64,000 nucleotides of DNA from Reinekea marinisedimentorum (GTDB taxonomy: Bacteria; Pseudomonadota; Gammaproteobacteria; Pseudomonadales; Natronospirillaceae), in assembly GCF_004341165.1 (NCBI RefSeq), contig NZ_SLZR01000003.1, forward strand, positions 1 to 64,000, written 5' to 3'. Positions 55,658 to 63,074 of the stretch are shown in pieces (within the stretch, counting starts at the first letter, position 1; each line of letters opens with the position of its first letter). Under the pieces are notes generated by a model. The model worked only from the letters and a program-made list of their open reading frames with translations, was not told the DNA's origin and did not search any database. The translations under genes were made by a program, and so were the position numbers.

Positions 55658-57325
55658 TTAGGCTGATTTAGAAAGGCTGCGCGATGGCTGGTTATCCATC
55701 TGCGACCACACCGCACTGAAGCTCACGGTCGGCAGGTGGTTGCGAATGGCAGACCACTGCTGTCGTGCAGATTCTTCCGGCAGGCATTGCATTTCGGTCA
55801 GGCATTTTTGCAACACGGTATCCGGTACGGTTTTCAAGAGCGTTGAGTAGTTGAATATAACCTCGCCGGCCTTGCCCCAGCTGTCTTTGCCAAAACGGCT
55901 GGCAAGCGCCGGGTAGCGGGTGGCAAAGGGCAGCCCTTTGGCCAGTGGCTGGTTGGTTTTATCCCAGGTGACCTCGGCAAGTTTCGGTGACAGCTTTTTA
56001 ATGGCCTTGCGATGGAAGCTGCTGCCCAGCTTGTATTGCACCGGCAGGTGCGCCATGTAGAACAGCGCATCTTTGTTCAGGAACGGGTGGCTGCGCAGGT
56101 AGTGTTTATCGAGCAACTGCTGACCGCTGGCGACCATGCGGCTAACGCGCTGTTGCAGGTAAAAGTTATCCAGATACATAGCTGGCGTTGCAAAGGCATC
56201 GGCATGCTGGTTAATTTTTTCTGTCAGCAGAGCCATCAGCTCATCTTTGTACTGCGGTGCAAAATTGAAGAAAGGTTGCGCCGTTTTCATGAACTCCTGC
56301 TCAATGTAAGACTTTGCCCGTGGCATCATCTGTTCATGCAGCGAAGCCCGGCCCAAAAGGCTGTAGCCCGGCATGCCGCGGTCGTAATAAAACGCGCGCA
56401 CGGTTTCAGCGCCGGTGCCGGTAATCAGGGTTCTGTTTTCGGTTTGCTGCAGCAGGCTCTCACTGAGCACCGCGTGGGCATGGTGAACCGGTACCTCGCC
56501 ACCGCCCAGATGTGCGATGCGGCGGTAGGTCTGCCAATCCCAGTTTTGACTTTCCTGGCTTCCGGTAAACAGCGGAATGTTGGCAACATCGGCAAGCTGC
56601 CGGGCAATCTGGTAGTCGCCACTGTTGCGGGCACCGTAGGTTAAGGCTGCCGGCTTTTTACCCAGGGCTGTTGCCGCCGCCAGAATCAGGCGTGAATCCA
56701 GACCACCGCTGAGGGAAACCAGCGGCCGGTCATCCTGCTCGAAGCTCAGTCGCACCGCTTCAACGAAAGCGTCCAGTGCATCATTAAAGTTGGTTTGCCA
56801 GTTGCTCAACAACGGTTTGCTCTGCTGCTGGTGGTTGGTTTGGCCATTGGCACCGAAGACCATAGAGCTGCCCGCGCCGTGGTAGCTCACCTGTTGCCAC
56901 AGGGTTTGCTGATCAAAAAGCTGGCCCAGTGCAACCAGTGACCGCATGGCCTGCGGGTTGGCTTTCGGCGTCGATAGCAGCTCACTGACGCTGGTTCGTT
57001 GATTGCTGAACACGACCTTGTCCTGTAAATCGATCTGCCAGATTGGGAATAAACCCAGGGTGTCGATGCCCATTTTTACCGAGCAGTGGAAGTGGTCAAT
57101 CATCAGCCAGCTGCGGCCCCAGGCGTGGGGTGAATCACCCTTCAGCAGTTTGCGGATCAGAGTGGCGTCTTCCTGAGTGCAGGCCGGATCACCCCAGCAA
57201 ATAATGGTGCAGCCGTGCTGTTGCCATTTACTGACGCCGGCACTCGCCGTGGCGCTATCGCCGCCGTTCTGTTCATAGCTGACGGATTTGAGTTGTTTGT
57301 CGAATACTACGGTGATGCTGTCCAT
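55658..57325 (-). CDS. Asparagine synthase-like protein lacking glutaminase cysteine
   Basis: A 555-residue protein. The C-terminal half has the asparagine synthase ATP-pyrophosphatase loop PLVSLSGGLDSRLILAAA and the downstream RVSRMVASGQQLLDKHYLRSHPFLN. The N-terminal half corresponds to the glutamine amidotransferase fold but begins MDSITVVFD, with no Cys at position 2, so it cannot hydrolyse glutamine itself. Such proteins occur in polysaccharide clusters and may amidate uronic acids or form other amide links. GGAGAG lies upstream of the ATG at 57325, preferred over the longer frame to 57391. First gene of the minus-strand operon, just after a candidate sigma-54 promoter. Confidence 0.82.
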   Translation of the reverse strand: MDSITVVFDKQLKSVSYEQNGGDSATASAGVSKWQQHGCTIICWGDPACTQEDATLIRKLLKGDSPHAWGRSWLMIDHFHCSVKMGIDTLGLFPIWQIDLQDKVVFSNQRTSVSELLSTPKANPQAMRSLVALGQLFDQQTLWQQVSYHGAGSSMVFGANGQTNHQQQSKPLLSNWQTNFNDALDAFVEAVRLSFEQDDRPLVSLSGGLDSRLILAAATALGKKPAALTYGARNSGDYQIARQLADVANIPLFTGSQESQNWDWQTYRRIAHLGGGEVPVHHAHAVLSESLLQQTENRTLITGTGAETVRAFYYDRGMPGYSLLGRASLHEQMMPRAKSYIEQEFMKTAQPFFNFAPQYKDELMALLTEKINQHADAFATPAMYLDNFYLQQRVSRMVASGQQLLDKHYLRSHPFLNKDALFYMAHLPVQYKLGSSFHRKAIKKLSPKLAEVTWDKTNQPLAKGLPFATRYPALASRFGKDSWGKAGEVIFNYSTLLKTVPDTVLQKCLTEMQCLPEESARQQWSAIRNHLPTVSFSAVWSQMDNQPSRSLSKSA

Positions 57326-57361
57326 CTCCACTCTCCAGCAAGTTGTGTTTGCAGGAGTTAT

Positions 57362-57377
57362 TGCAGTGGCTGTGCCG
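57362..57377 (-). promoter_or_regulatory. Candidate sigma-54 promoter of the minus exopolysaccharide operon
   Basis: On the minus strand CGGCACAGCCACTGCA matches the -24/-12 pattern: GGCAC at -24, TGCA at -12, and exactly 10 nt between GG and GC. The -12 element lies about 38 nt upstream of the ATG. Confidence 0.5.
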
Positions 57378-57439
57378 GGTATAGAAAACATATTAAAAAC
57401 AATGGCTTAGCGGTTTTTTCGGGTGTTGTATCCGGTTTG

Positions 57440-57497
57440 GCATTTTCATTTTGCAAATCAAATTGCCAACTGCACACGCCAGGTTGGCATTTTGAAG
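57440..57497. promoter_or_regulatory. Candidate enhancer motifs in the exopolysaccharide divergent promoter
   Basis: CATTTTGCAAAT (57447-57458) exactly matches the motif upstream of the PhnD-like gene, and is followed by AAATTGCC. A degenerate partner GCATTTTGAAG is at 57487-57497, and GCATTTTCA at 57440-57448. They lie between two outward-facing sigma-54-like elements, 70-110 bp from each, and could serve both. Confidence 0.45.
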
Positions 57498-57558
57498 TAC
57501 TGATCCGAATATGACCAAAGCCGCGTCATACGGGCCTATCCGCGCTATTCACTGCGAT

Positions 57559-57574
57559 TGGCGCGACACTTGCC
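57559..57574 (+). promoter_or_regulatory. Candidate sigma-54 promoter of the acyltransferase operon
   Basis: TGGCGCGACACTTGCC matches TGGCACG-N4-TTGCW except for A to G at one -24 position and the last base. GG and GC are 10 nt apart. The element ends 36 nt before the ATG at 57611, with GGAGG in between. Confidence 0.55.
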
Positions 57575-57610
57575 ATTCTCAGGCAAACAGACATTAAACC
57601 GGAGGACGTG

Positions 57611-58357
57611 ATGACCCAGGCCAACCAGTACCACTCTTTGCGCCAAACACTGAAGCACAGCCCAGCCTGGTGGGCGCGGGCTGCCCGTAAAACCGTTGAG
57701 CTGGCGCGCTATGGGCAACTACCGACAGTTGCTGTTATTCATAAGCCGTTATGGGTGATCCATCACGCGGTTCGCCAAGGCTGCCAGCAACTGGTGCAAC
57801 AGTGCTATTTCACCCCTCTGTTTAAAAGCCAGCTTGCGGCTGCGCCCAGGCGTTTGCAGTTATACAGCGGTATGCCGCAGTTAAGCGGTGGTTTGCAGCT
57901 GAGTATTGGTGAAGGTTCGCGGATCAGTGGAATCAGCAGCTTCTTTGGCCGCAGCAGTGCTCAGGCACCGGTGTGCCGCATTGGCGCTAATGTTGATATC
58001 GGCTGGCAATCCACCATCGCCGCAGGCCGCACGGTAATCTTGGAAGACAACGTTCGTATTGCCGGTCGCTGTTATCTGGCGGGCTTTCCCGGGCACCCGG
58101 AAGACCCGGCCGGGCGCATTGCCGGCCAGCCCGAAACCGATGACCAGGTGGGCGATATTGTGCTTAAGAATAATGTCTGGCTGGCCACAGGGGTCACGGT
58201 TATAGCCGGTGTCACCATTGGAGAAAACAGCATCATCGCCGCTGGCAGCGTGGTTACCAAAGATATTCCGGCCAACGTGGTGGCCGGCGGTGTACCGGCG
58301 AAAGTATTGAGACCGATAACAAAAACAACAGCGGAAGAGGGCAGAGCGGATGACTAA
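57611..58357 (+). CDS. Left-handed beta-helix acyltransferase (WbbJ/CAT-like)
   Basis: A 248-residue hexapeptide-repeat acyltransferase. From about residue 110 the hexapeptide pattern is clear: RIGANVDIGWQSTIAAG, ILEDNVRIAGRCYLAG, then VGDIVLKNNVWLATGVTVIAGVTIGENSIIAAGSVV with the closing VAGGVPAKVLRPI. It presumably O-acetylates a sugar of the polymer. GGAGG 5 nt upstream favours ATG 57611 over GTG 57608. Its 3' end overlaps the next glycosyltransferase gene by 8 bp. First gene of the plus-strand unit, divergent from the asparagine-synthase-like gene. Confidence 0.87.
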   Translation: MTQANQYHSLRQTLKHSPAWWARAARKTVELARYGQLPTVAVIHKPLWVIHHAVRQGCQQLVQQCYFTPLFKSQLAAAPRRLQLYSGMPQLSGGLQLSIGEGSRISGISSFFGRSSAQAPVCRIGANVDIGWQSTIAAGRTVILEDNVRIAGRCYLAGFPGHPEDPAGRIAGQPETDDQVGDIVLKNNVWLATGVTVIAGVTIGENSIIAAGSVVTKDIPANVVAGGVPAKVLRPITKTTAEEGRADD

Positions 58358-59537
58358 GTTAATTGTATTTGGCGAAGACTGGGCATCGCACCCGAGCAGC
58401 ACGCAGCACCTGATGCCCTATATCGGTCAGGATATCGAGGTAATCTGGGTAAACTCGATTGGCATGCGTCGGCCTACATTCTCGGCGAAAGACCTGAGCC
58501 GGCTCTGGCAAAAGGTGGTTGCCCGGCTGAAAGCTGGCCAGGCAACGGAAAGTGATACGCCGGCTCCGTTCCCCGTGGTTAAACCTCTCGTTATACCGTT
58601 ATCTAAATCGCGGTTGCTGCGCTGGCTGAACCGTAAACTGCTCTCCGCGCAAATCTCTAAACATGTAAAGAAGGGTGATCAGGTATGGGTTTGGACGTCT
58701 TTGCCCAATGCGATTGAGTACCAGGGCGCATTCTCGGAAAACGGCTGGTTTTACTATTGCGGTGACGATTTTGAAGCGCTGGCCGGTGTTGACCATGCGC
58801 GGGTAAAGCCCTTTGAGGATTACCTGATCAATCAGGCCGCTCATATCTGGGTGGCGAGCCCATATCTGAAAGAAAAATTCAGTGTAGTAAAGCATCGGGT
58901 CAGCGTTGTCGAGCACGGTGTAAATCTGCAAAAGTTTTCTGAGCCCAACCTGAAGCCTGCTGAACTGAGAAAAGACAAGCCAACGCTTGGTTTTTATGGC
59001 GCGCTGGCAGATTGGATCGATCAGGATTTGCTGCTGCAGATTGCCCAGCGCCTGCCGGATTGGCAGCTGATGCTGATTGGCCCAAGGCTGACCGATGTCA
59101 GCAGGCTGGAGGCACAACCGAATATCCAGTTACTGCCGGCGAAAAGCCACGATGAATTACCGGCCTATCTGCAGCACTGGCAGGCGGCCATCTTGCCGTT
59201 TAAAGATTGCCCGCAAATTCATGCCTGCAACCCGTTAAAGCTGCGCGAATACCTGGCCAGTGGTACGCCGGTGATCACCACCGATTTCCCTGCCTTAGAT
59301 CCTTACCGCGACCTCGTTAAAATCGTGCAGTGCGGTGAAAGCGCGGCACTGGCGCTGGAGCACCTGGAATACACCGATACCCTGCAGGCCAGAGCACTGC
59401 GCCAGAATCGCATGAGCAATGAAAGCTGGCAGTCGCGTGCCTATGGCATCCGAGCAGATATGCAGCGGCTGATGAACAACCACTCGCAGCTCGAATCATT
59501 CGAAAAGGCGATACTCGATGGTAAAACTTTGTCGTGA
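58350..59537 (+). CDS. Glycosyltransferase, GT-B fold
   Basis: A 395-residue GT-B glycosyltransferase. N-terminal half contains VIWVNSIGMRRPTFSAKDL and WVWTSLPNAIEYQGAF; the donor domain has LGFYGALADWIDQDLLLQIA and the conserved LKLREYLASGTPVITTDFP. This pattern is common among exopolysaccharide transferases using GDP- or UDP-sugars. Translationally coupled to the acyltransferase by an 8-bp overlap. After its stop a short GGCACT/AGTGCC hairpin without a T-run lies at 59551-59568. Confidence 0.85.
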   Translation: MTKLIVFGEDWASHPSSTQHLMPYIGQDIEVIWVNSIGMRRPTFSAKDLSRLWQKVVARLKAGQATESDTPAPFPVVKPLVIPLSKSRLLRWLNRKLLSAQISKHVKKGDQVWVWTSLPNAIEYQGAFSENGWFYYCGDDFEALAGVDHARVKPFEDYLINQAAHIWVASPYLKEKFSVVKHRVSVVEHGVNLQKFSEPNLKPAELRKDKPTLGFYGALADWIDQDLLLQIAQRLPDWQLMLIGPRLTDVSRLEAQPNIQLLPAKSHDELPAYLQHWQAAILPFKDCPQIHACNPLKLREYLASGTPVITTDFPALDPYRDLVKIVQCGESAALALEHLEYTDTLQARALRQNRMSNESWQSRAYGIRADMQRLMNNHSQLESFEKAILDGKTLS

Positions 59538-59603
59538 AATTCACGCTGTGGGCACTATGCTGAGTGCCGGAACCTAAACAAGCAGCCACAGCGCAGAGGC
59601 CAA

Positions 59604-61031
59604 ATGAACTTCAGTCATAGCTACAAAAACTTAGGGCCGGCGTTTTATCAGACTGCACGGCCACAATCGCCCGCACAACCGCAGCTGTTACTCTGGAATG
59701 CACCCTTGGCAGAGTCGCTCGGTTTAGCGGCGCTTTCGCACGATGCAAGCTTGGCGGCACGGTACTTCTCCGGTGCCGAAGTGCCCGGTACGGCCGAGCC
59801 GGTCGCGCTGGCCTATGCCGGGCATCAGTTTGGCTATTTTAATCCGCAGCTCGGTGATGGCCGCGCGCATTTGCTCGGTGAGCTGAGTACCCGTGATGGC
59901 CGCCTGCTCGAACTGCAGTTGAAAGGCTCGGGCCAAACCCTGTTTTCGCGTCGTGGCGATGGCCGCTGCGCTTTGAAGCCTGCGGTTCGGGAATTTATCA
60001 TGAGCGAGGCGCTGCATGCGCTGGGCGTACCCACCACGCGGGCGCTCTGTGTGGTGACCACCGGTGAGCCGGTATACCGCGAACGGGTCAACCCCGGCGC
60101 CGTGGTGACCCGTGTTGCGTCCAGCCATATTCGCGTTGGTACCTTTGAATACTTCGCCTCCCGCGGGGATGCAACCTCGCTGAGTCAGCTGCTCGATTAC
60201 GCCATCGCTCGCCATTACCCACATCTGGATGCCCGCGCTGATGACCGCGCGGTACAGTTCCTGAGTGAGGTGATGCAGCGCCAGATCCATCTGGTGTGTG
60301 AATGGCTGCGCATTGGATTTATTCACGGTGTGATGAATACCGACAACACCGCCATCAGTGGTGAAACGATCGATTTCGGGCCGTGCGCGATGATGGGTGT
60401 TTATGACCCGAAAACCGTCTTCAGCTCAATAGACGAACAGGGCCGTTATGCCCTTGGCAATCAGGCCAGAATTGTTCACTGGAATATGGCGCGGTTGGCC
60501 GAAGCCCTGATGGCACTGGATTCCTCAGCTGAGCAAACCGCTCAGTTTCAGACTGTGATCGACAGCTTCCAGCAACGCTTTGATCAGCACTACCTGGCCA
60601 TGTACCGGCGAAAGCTCGGCTTAATTGATGAACAGGAAGGCGATTCAGCTTTGTTGGCCGGGCTGCTTGAGCTTATGCAACAGCATCGGCTGGATTACTG
60701 CCAAATCTTTGCCGCGCTGACGGAACAGCCAGAGAGCCTGCCCTCAGTACTGCAAGGCTGGCAGAATCGCTGGCAGCAACGGCTGGGCGATAACCGGGAA
60801 AGCCTGCAGCAATCGCGGGCGCTGATGCGTGCCGCCAACCCTCTGGTAATACCGCGCAATCATCATGTCGAGGCAGTGCTCGCAGAGTGTGAGGCGAGCC
60901 TGACCAATACAGCCGTTGAGCAATTCCTGCAGGTGTTGCGTTCGCCGTACATCGAAACCGAACATACCGCGAAGTTTCAGAGCTTGCCGGAAGATGGCGA
61001 TGTTGGTTACCAGACCTTCTGCGGAACCTGA
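59604..61031 (+). CDS. selO: Protein adenylyltransferase SelO (YdiU/UPF0061)
   Basis: A 475-residue pseudokinase-fold enzyme that transfers AMP from ATP to Ser/Thr/Tyr of target proteins in redox stress. Marks are ALAYAGHQFGYFNPQLGDGR, LKGSGQTLFSRRGDGRCALK, REFIMSEALHALGVPTTRAL, HGVMNTDNTAISGETIDFGP and the C-terminal GYQTFCGT, whose cysteine corresponds to the redox Cys (Sec in eukaryotes). Length equals that of the E. coli protein. AGAGG precedes the ATG. It has no clear link to the exopolysaccharide genes around it. Confidence 0.95.
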   Translation: MNFSHSYKNLGPAFYQTARPQSPAQPQLLLWNAPLAESLGLAALSHDASLAARYFSGAEVPGTAEPVALAYAGHQFGYFNPQLGDGRAHLLGELSTRDGRLLELQLKGSGQTLFSRRGDGRCALKPAVREFIMSEALHALGVPTTRALCVVTTGEPVYRERVNPGAVVTRVASSHIRVGTFEYFASRGDATSLSQLLDYAIARHYPHLDARADDRAVQFLSEVMQRQIHLVCEWLRIGFIHGVMNTDNTAISGETIDFGPCAMMGVYDPKTVFSSIDEQGRYALGNQARIVHWNMARLAEALMALDSSAEQTAQFQTVIDSFQQRFDQHYLAMYRRKLGLIDEQEGDSALLAGLLELMQQHRLDYCQIFAALTEQPESLPSVLQGWQNRWQQRLGDNRESLQQSRALMRAANPLVIPRNHHVEAVLAECEASLTNTAVEQFLQVLRSPYIETEHTAKFQSLPEDGDVGYQTFCGT

Positions 61032-61076
61032 GGCAGCGACCCTGAGTATTAGCAATTTAAGAATATTTGCTGATTA

Positions 61077-61091
61077 GCATTCGCAAATTGC
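61077..61091. promoter_or_regulatory. Candidate enhancer motif before the lipoprotein/Wzz operon
   Basis: GCATTCGCAAATTGC resembles GCATTTTGCAAAT seen at the other sites, with a one-base deletion and one change. It is about 60 bp upstream of the sigma-54-like element. A weaker TTAGCAATTT lies about 25 bp further up. Confidence 0.35.
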
Positions 61092-61145
61092 AATCGCGTC
61101 TTTTGCTGATGTTCGTAACTGATTGATTTTAAAGCATTAAATCTT

Positions 61146-61161
61146 TGGCACACCCCTTGTA
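61146..61161 (+). promoter_or_regulatory. Candidate sigma-54 promoter of the lipoprotein/Wzz operon
   Basis: TGGCACACCCCTTGTA matches the consensus at TGGCAC and TTG with correct spacing; the usual GC at -12 is GT. It lies about 40 nt upstream of the lipoprotein start. Confidence 0.5.
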
Positions 61162-61197
61162 ATGGTTTTGGCATAAACCGGAATTTAAGGATTCATC

Positions 61198-61596
61198 ATG
61201 CCAAAGCCAACTTACCTGATCAGCGTACTTACAGCCTTGTTGCTGTCTGGCTGCGCGCATCAATCTGTTAGTTTGGCGGATATTCAATTGGCTCAGGTGC
61301 AGGTAACGCAACCGGAGGTCAACGAATTCCGCTGGGCCTGGCTGGCACAGGAAGCCGATAACAGCGAATTTACCCAGTGGCTCAACCGTCAGCAATCCCG
61401 CCAGCTACTGGCTTGTATTTGCCTGCCGCCGGAAGAGCCCGACAGCCAGTTGCTGTTTGCCGGCTGGCGCAATATTCAGCCGCTGATCGAGCAGGCGAAG
61501 CAACAGGGCTTTGCCGTAGAGGTGGAGCTGAAAACGGCTTTCACCGGCCCGGAGATTCTGTTCCGAAACGCGGCCGGGGTGCAGCATGGCCGCTAA
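61198..61596 (+). CDS. Small lipoprotein of the exopolysaccharide cluster
   Basis: A 132-residue predicted lipoprotein: MPKPTYLISVLTALLLSGCAHQ has a clear lipobox (LLSGC) with the acylated cysteine near residue 19. The residue after it is Ala, so outer-membrane sorting is likely. The rest is short and soluble with no family I recognise. It overlaps the Wzz/GumC-like gene by 11 bp and is the first gene behind a candidate sigma-54 promoter, so it may assist polymer export. Confidence 0.8.
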   Translation: MPKPTYLISVLTALLLSGCAHQSVSLADIQLAQVQVTQPEVNEFRWAWLAQEADNSEFTQWLNRQQSRQLLACICLPPEEPDSQLLFAGWRNIQPLIEQAKQQGFAVEVELKTAFTGPEILFRNAAGVQHGR

Positions 61597-63058
61597 ACAA
61601 GCCTTTTACAAAAACGTTCACAGCATTCTCTTTGCTGCCTGGCGTCACCGTTATTTGTTGGTGGTGCCGGCATTGGTACTGCCGGTGCTGGCGTTTTTGC
61701 TCAGCCAGGTCACGCCAAAGCGCTATATCAGCCACACCACCGTGCTGATTCAGGAAACCACCAAGCTGAACCCCTTTCTGCAGGATTTTTCGGTATCCAC
61801 TCAGCTGAAAGAACGGATTGCCGGCCTAAAAGCTCTGCTGCACAGCCGCCATATGCTGCTGGAAGTTGCCGAAGAGCTGGGCCGGATTGAAAGCCCGGAA
61901 GATGACCATGCCTCGCATGAAGTGTGGGTGCTGTCGCAGGGTCTGGCGGTGCAGTTGATCGGCTCCGATATGATTAAGCTCAGCTACCGCAGCTCAAACC
62001 CGGTGGAAATGGCGCACGTACTGGAGGTGGTTGCCAAGCACTTTCTGGAAAACCTGCTGGCGCCGGAGCGCAGCTCGGTGAACGCCTCGGAAACCTTTCT
62101 GGCCGATCAGCTCGCCATTCAACAGAATTCTCTGGTCAGTGCCGAAAAGAAACTGGCGGCGTTTAAAGGCAAGAACTCAGCACGCCTGCCTAACCAGTAT
62201 CAGTTTGATGTGCAGCAGATGCGTGCCGCTGAAGATTCGCTGCGGGAAAAACAAACCTTGCTGGCCGGTGCGAAAGCGAAAACCGATTCACTGAAAACCC
62301 AGCTGCTAAAGACCAACCCCATGCTGTCCAAAATTGAAGAAAATCTGGTGCGCCTGCGTGCGGACCTGTCGATGCTGAAAACCCGCTACACCGGCGCTCA
62401 TTCGCGCGTTGTGTCGCTGCAGCGGGAGATTACCCAACTGCAGATCGAGCGCGATGCGGTGCTGGCGAGCACCAATCAGCTGACCAACCTGGATATTCAG
62501 CAACTCTGGCACCTGGCCAGTGAACTGAGCCTGGACAGCAATGCCGGCAGCGTCCGTCCGTTGCTGGTCAGCCAGCTGGAATCTCTGGAAGCGGCCAGTG
62601 CCGACGAACGTCAGCTGGAGCAAGAGATCGCCCAGCTGGAATTTGTCATCGCCGATCTGGGCGTAAAGCTGGAGTCGTACGCGGAGATCGAGCAGCAACT
62701 GATTGAGCTGGAGCGCGATATTCAAACCAAACAAACGCTCTATAACGATTTTTTGAAGCGCTACGAGCTGGCCAAGGTGACCGGCGCGTTGGGCCGTTAC
62801 GAAAAAAGCGACCGCGTGAAGGTGATCGACCAACCCTTTGTTCCCGGCACACCCATTAACCCGAGCACCATCCTTTATGTGATCGGCGGGTTGTTTGGCG
62901 GCCTGGCATTGGGGGCCGGCATCGCGCTGGTACTGGAGGTTTCCAATACCCGTGTTTACCGCAAAGACGAACTGGAAAAACTGACAGGCATGCCGGTACT
63001 GACAAGGCTGCCACGCGTTTCTGAGGCGGCACTGCAAACCTCAGTTGCAGTTGAATAA
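61586..63058 (+). CDS. Wzz/GumC-type chain-length determinant protein
   Basis: A 490-residue inner-membrane polysaccharide co-polymerase. Helix 1 (about 27-45) is followed by the Wzz domain (VTPKRYISHTTVLIQETTKL), a long periplasmic coiled coil (about 170-400, with many Glu/Gln/Leu heptads) and helix 2 (about 430-452, LYVIGGLFGGLALGAGIALVL). There is no C-terminal tyrosine kinase domain, as in many GumC-like proteins. It sets polymer length together with the Wzy-type protein encoded about 9 kb away. Confidence 0.87.
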   Translation: MAAKQAFYKNVHSILFAAWRHRYLLVVPALVLPVLAFLLSQVTPKRYISHTTVLIQETTKLNPFLQDFSVSTQLKERIAGLKALLHSRHMLLEVAEELGRIESPEDDHASHEVWVLSQGLAVQLIGSDMIKLSYRSSNPVEMAHVLEVVAKHFLENLLAPERSSVNASETFLADQLAIQQNSLVSAEKKLAAFKGKNSARLPNQYQFDVQQMRAAEDSLREKQTLLAGAKAKTDSLKTQLLKTNPMLSKIEENLVRLRADLSMLKTRYTGAHSRVVSLQREITQLQIERDAVLASTNQLTNLDIQQLWHLASELSLDSNAGSVRPLLVSQLESLEAASADERQLEQEIAQLEFVIADLGVKLESYAEIEQQLIELERDIQTKQTLYNDFLKRYELAKVTGALGRYEKSDRVKVIDQPFVPGTPINPSTILYVIGGLFGGLALGAGIALVLEVSNTRVYRKDELEKLTGMPVLTRLPRVSEAALQTSVAVE

Positions 63059-63074
63059 AAGAGGGCACTTAGCA

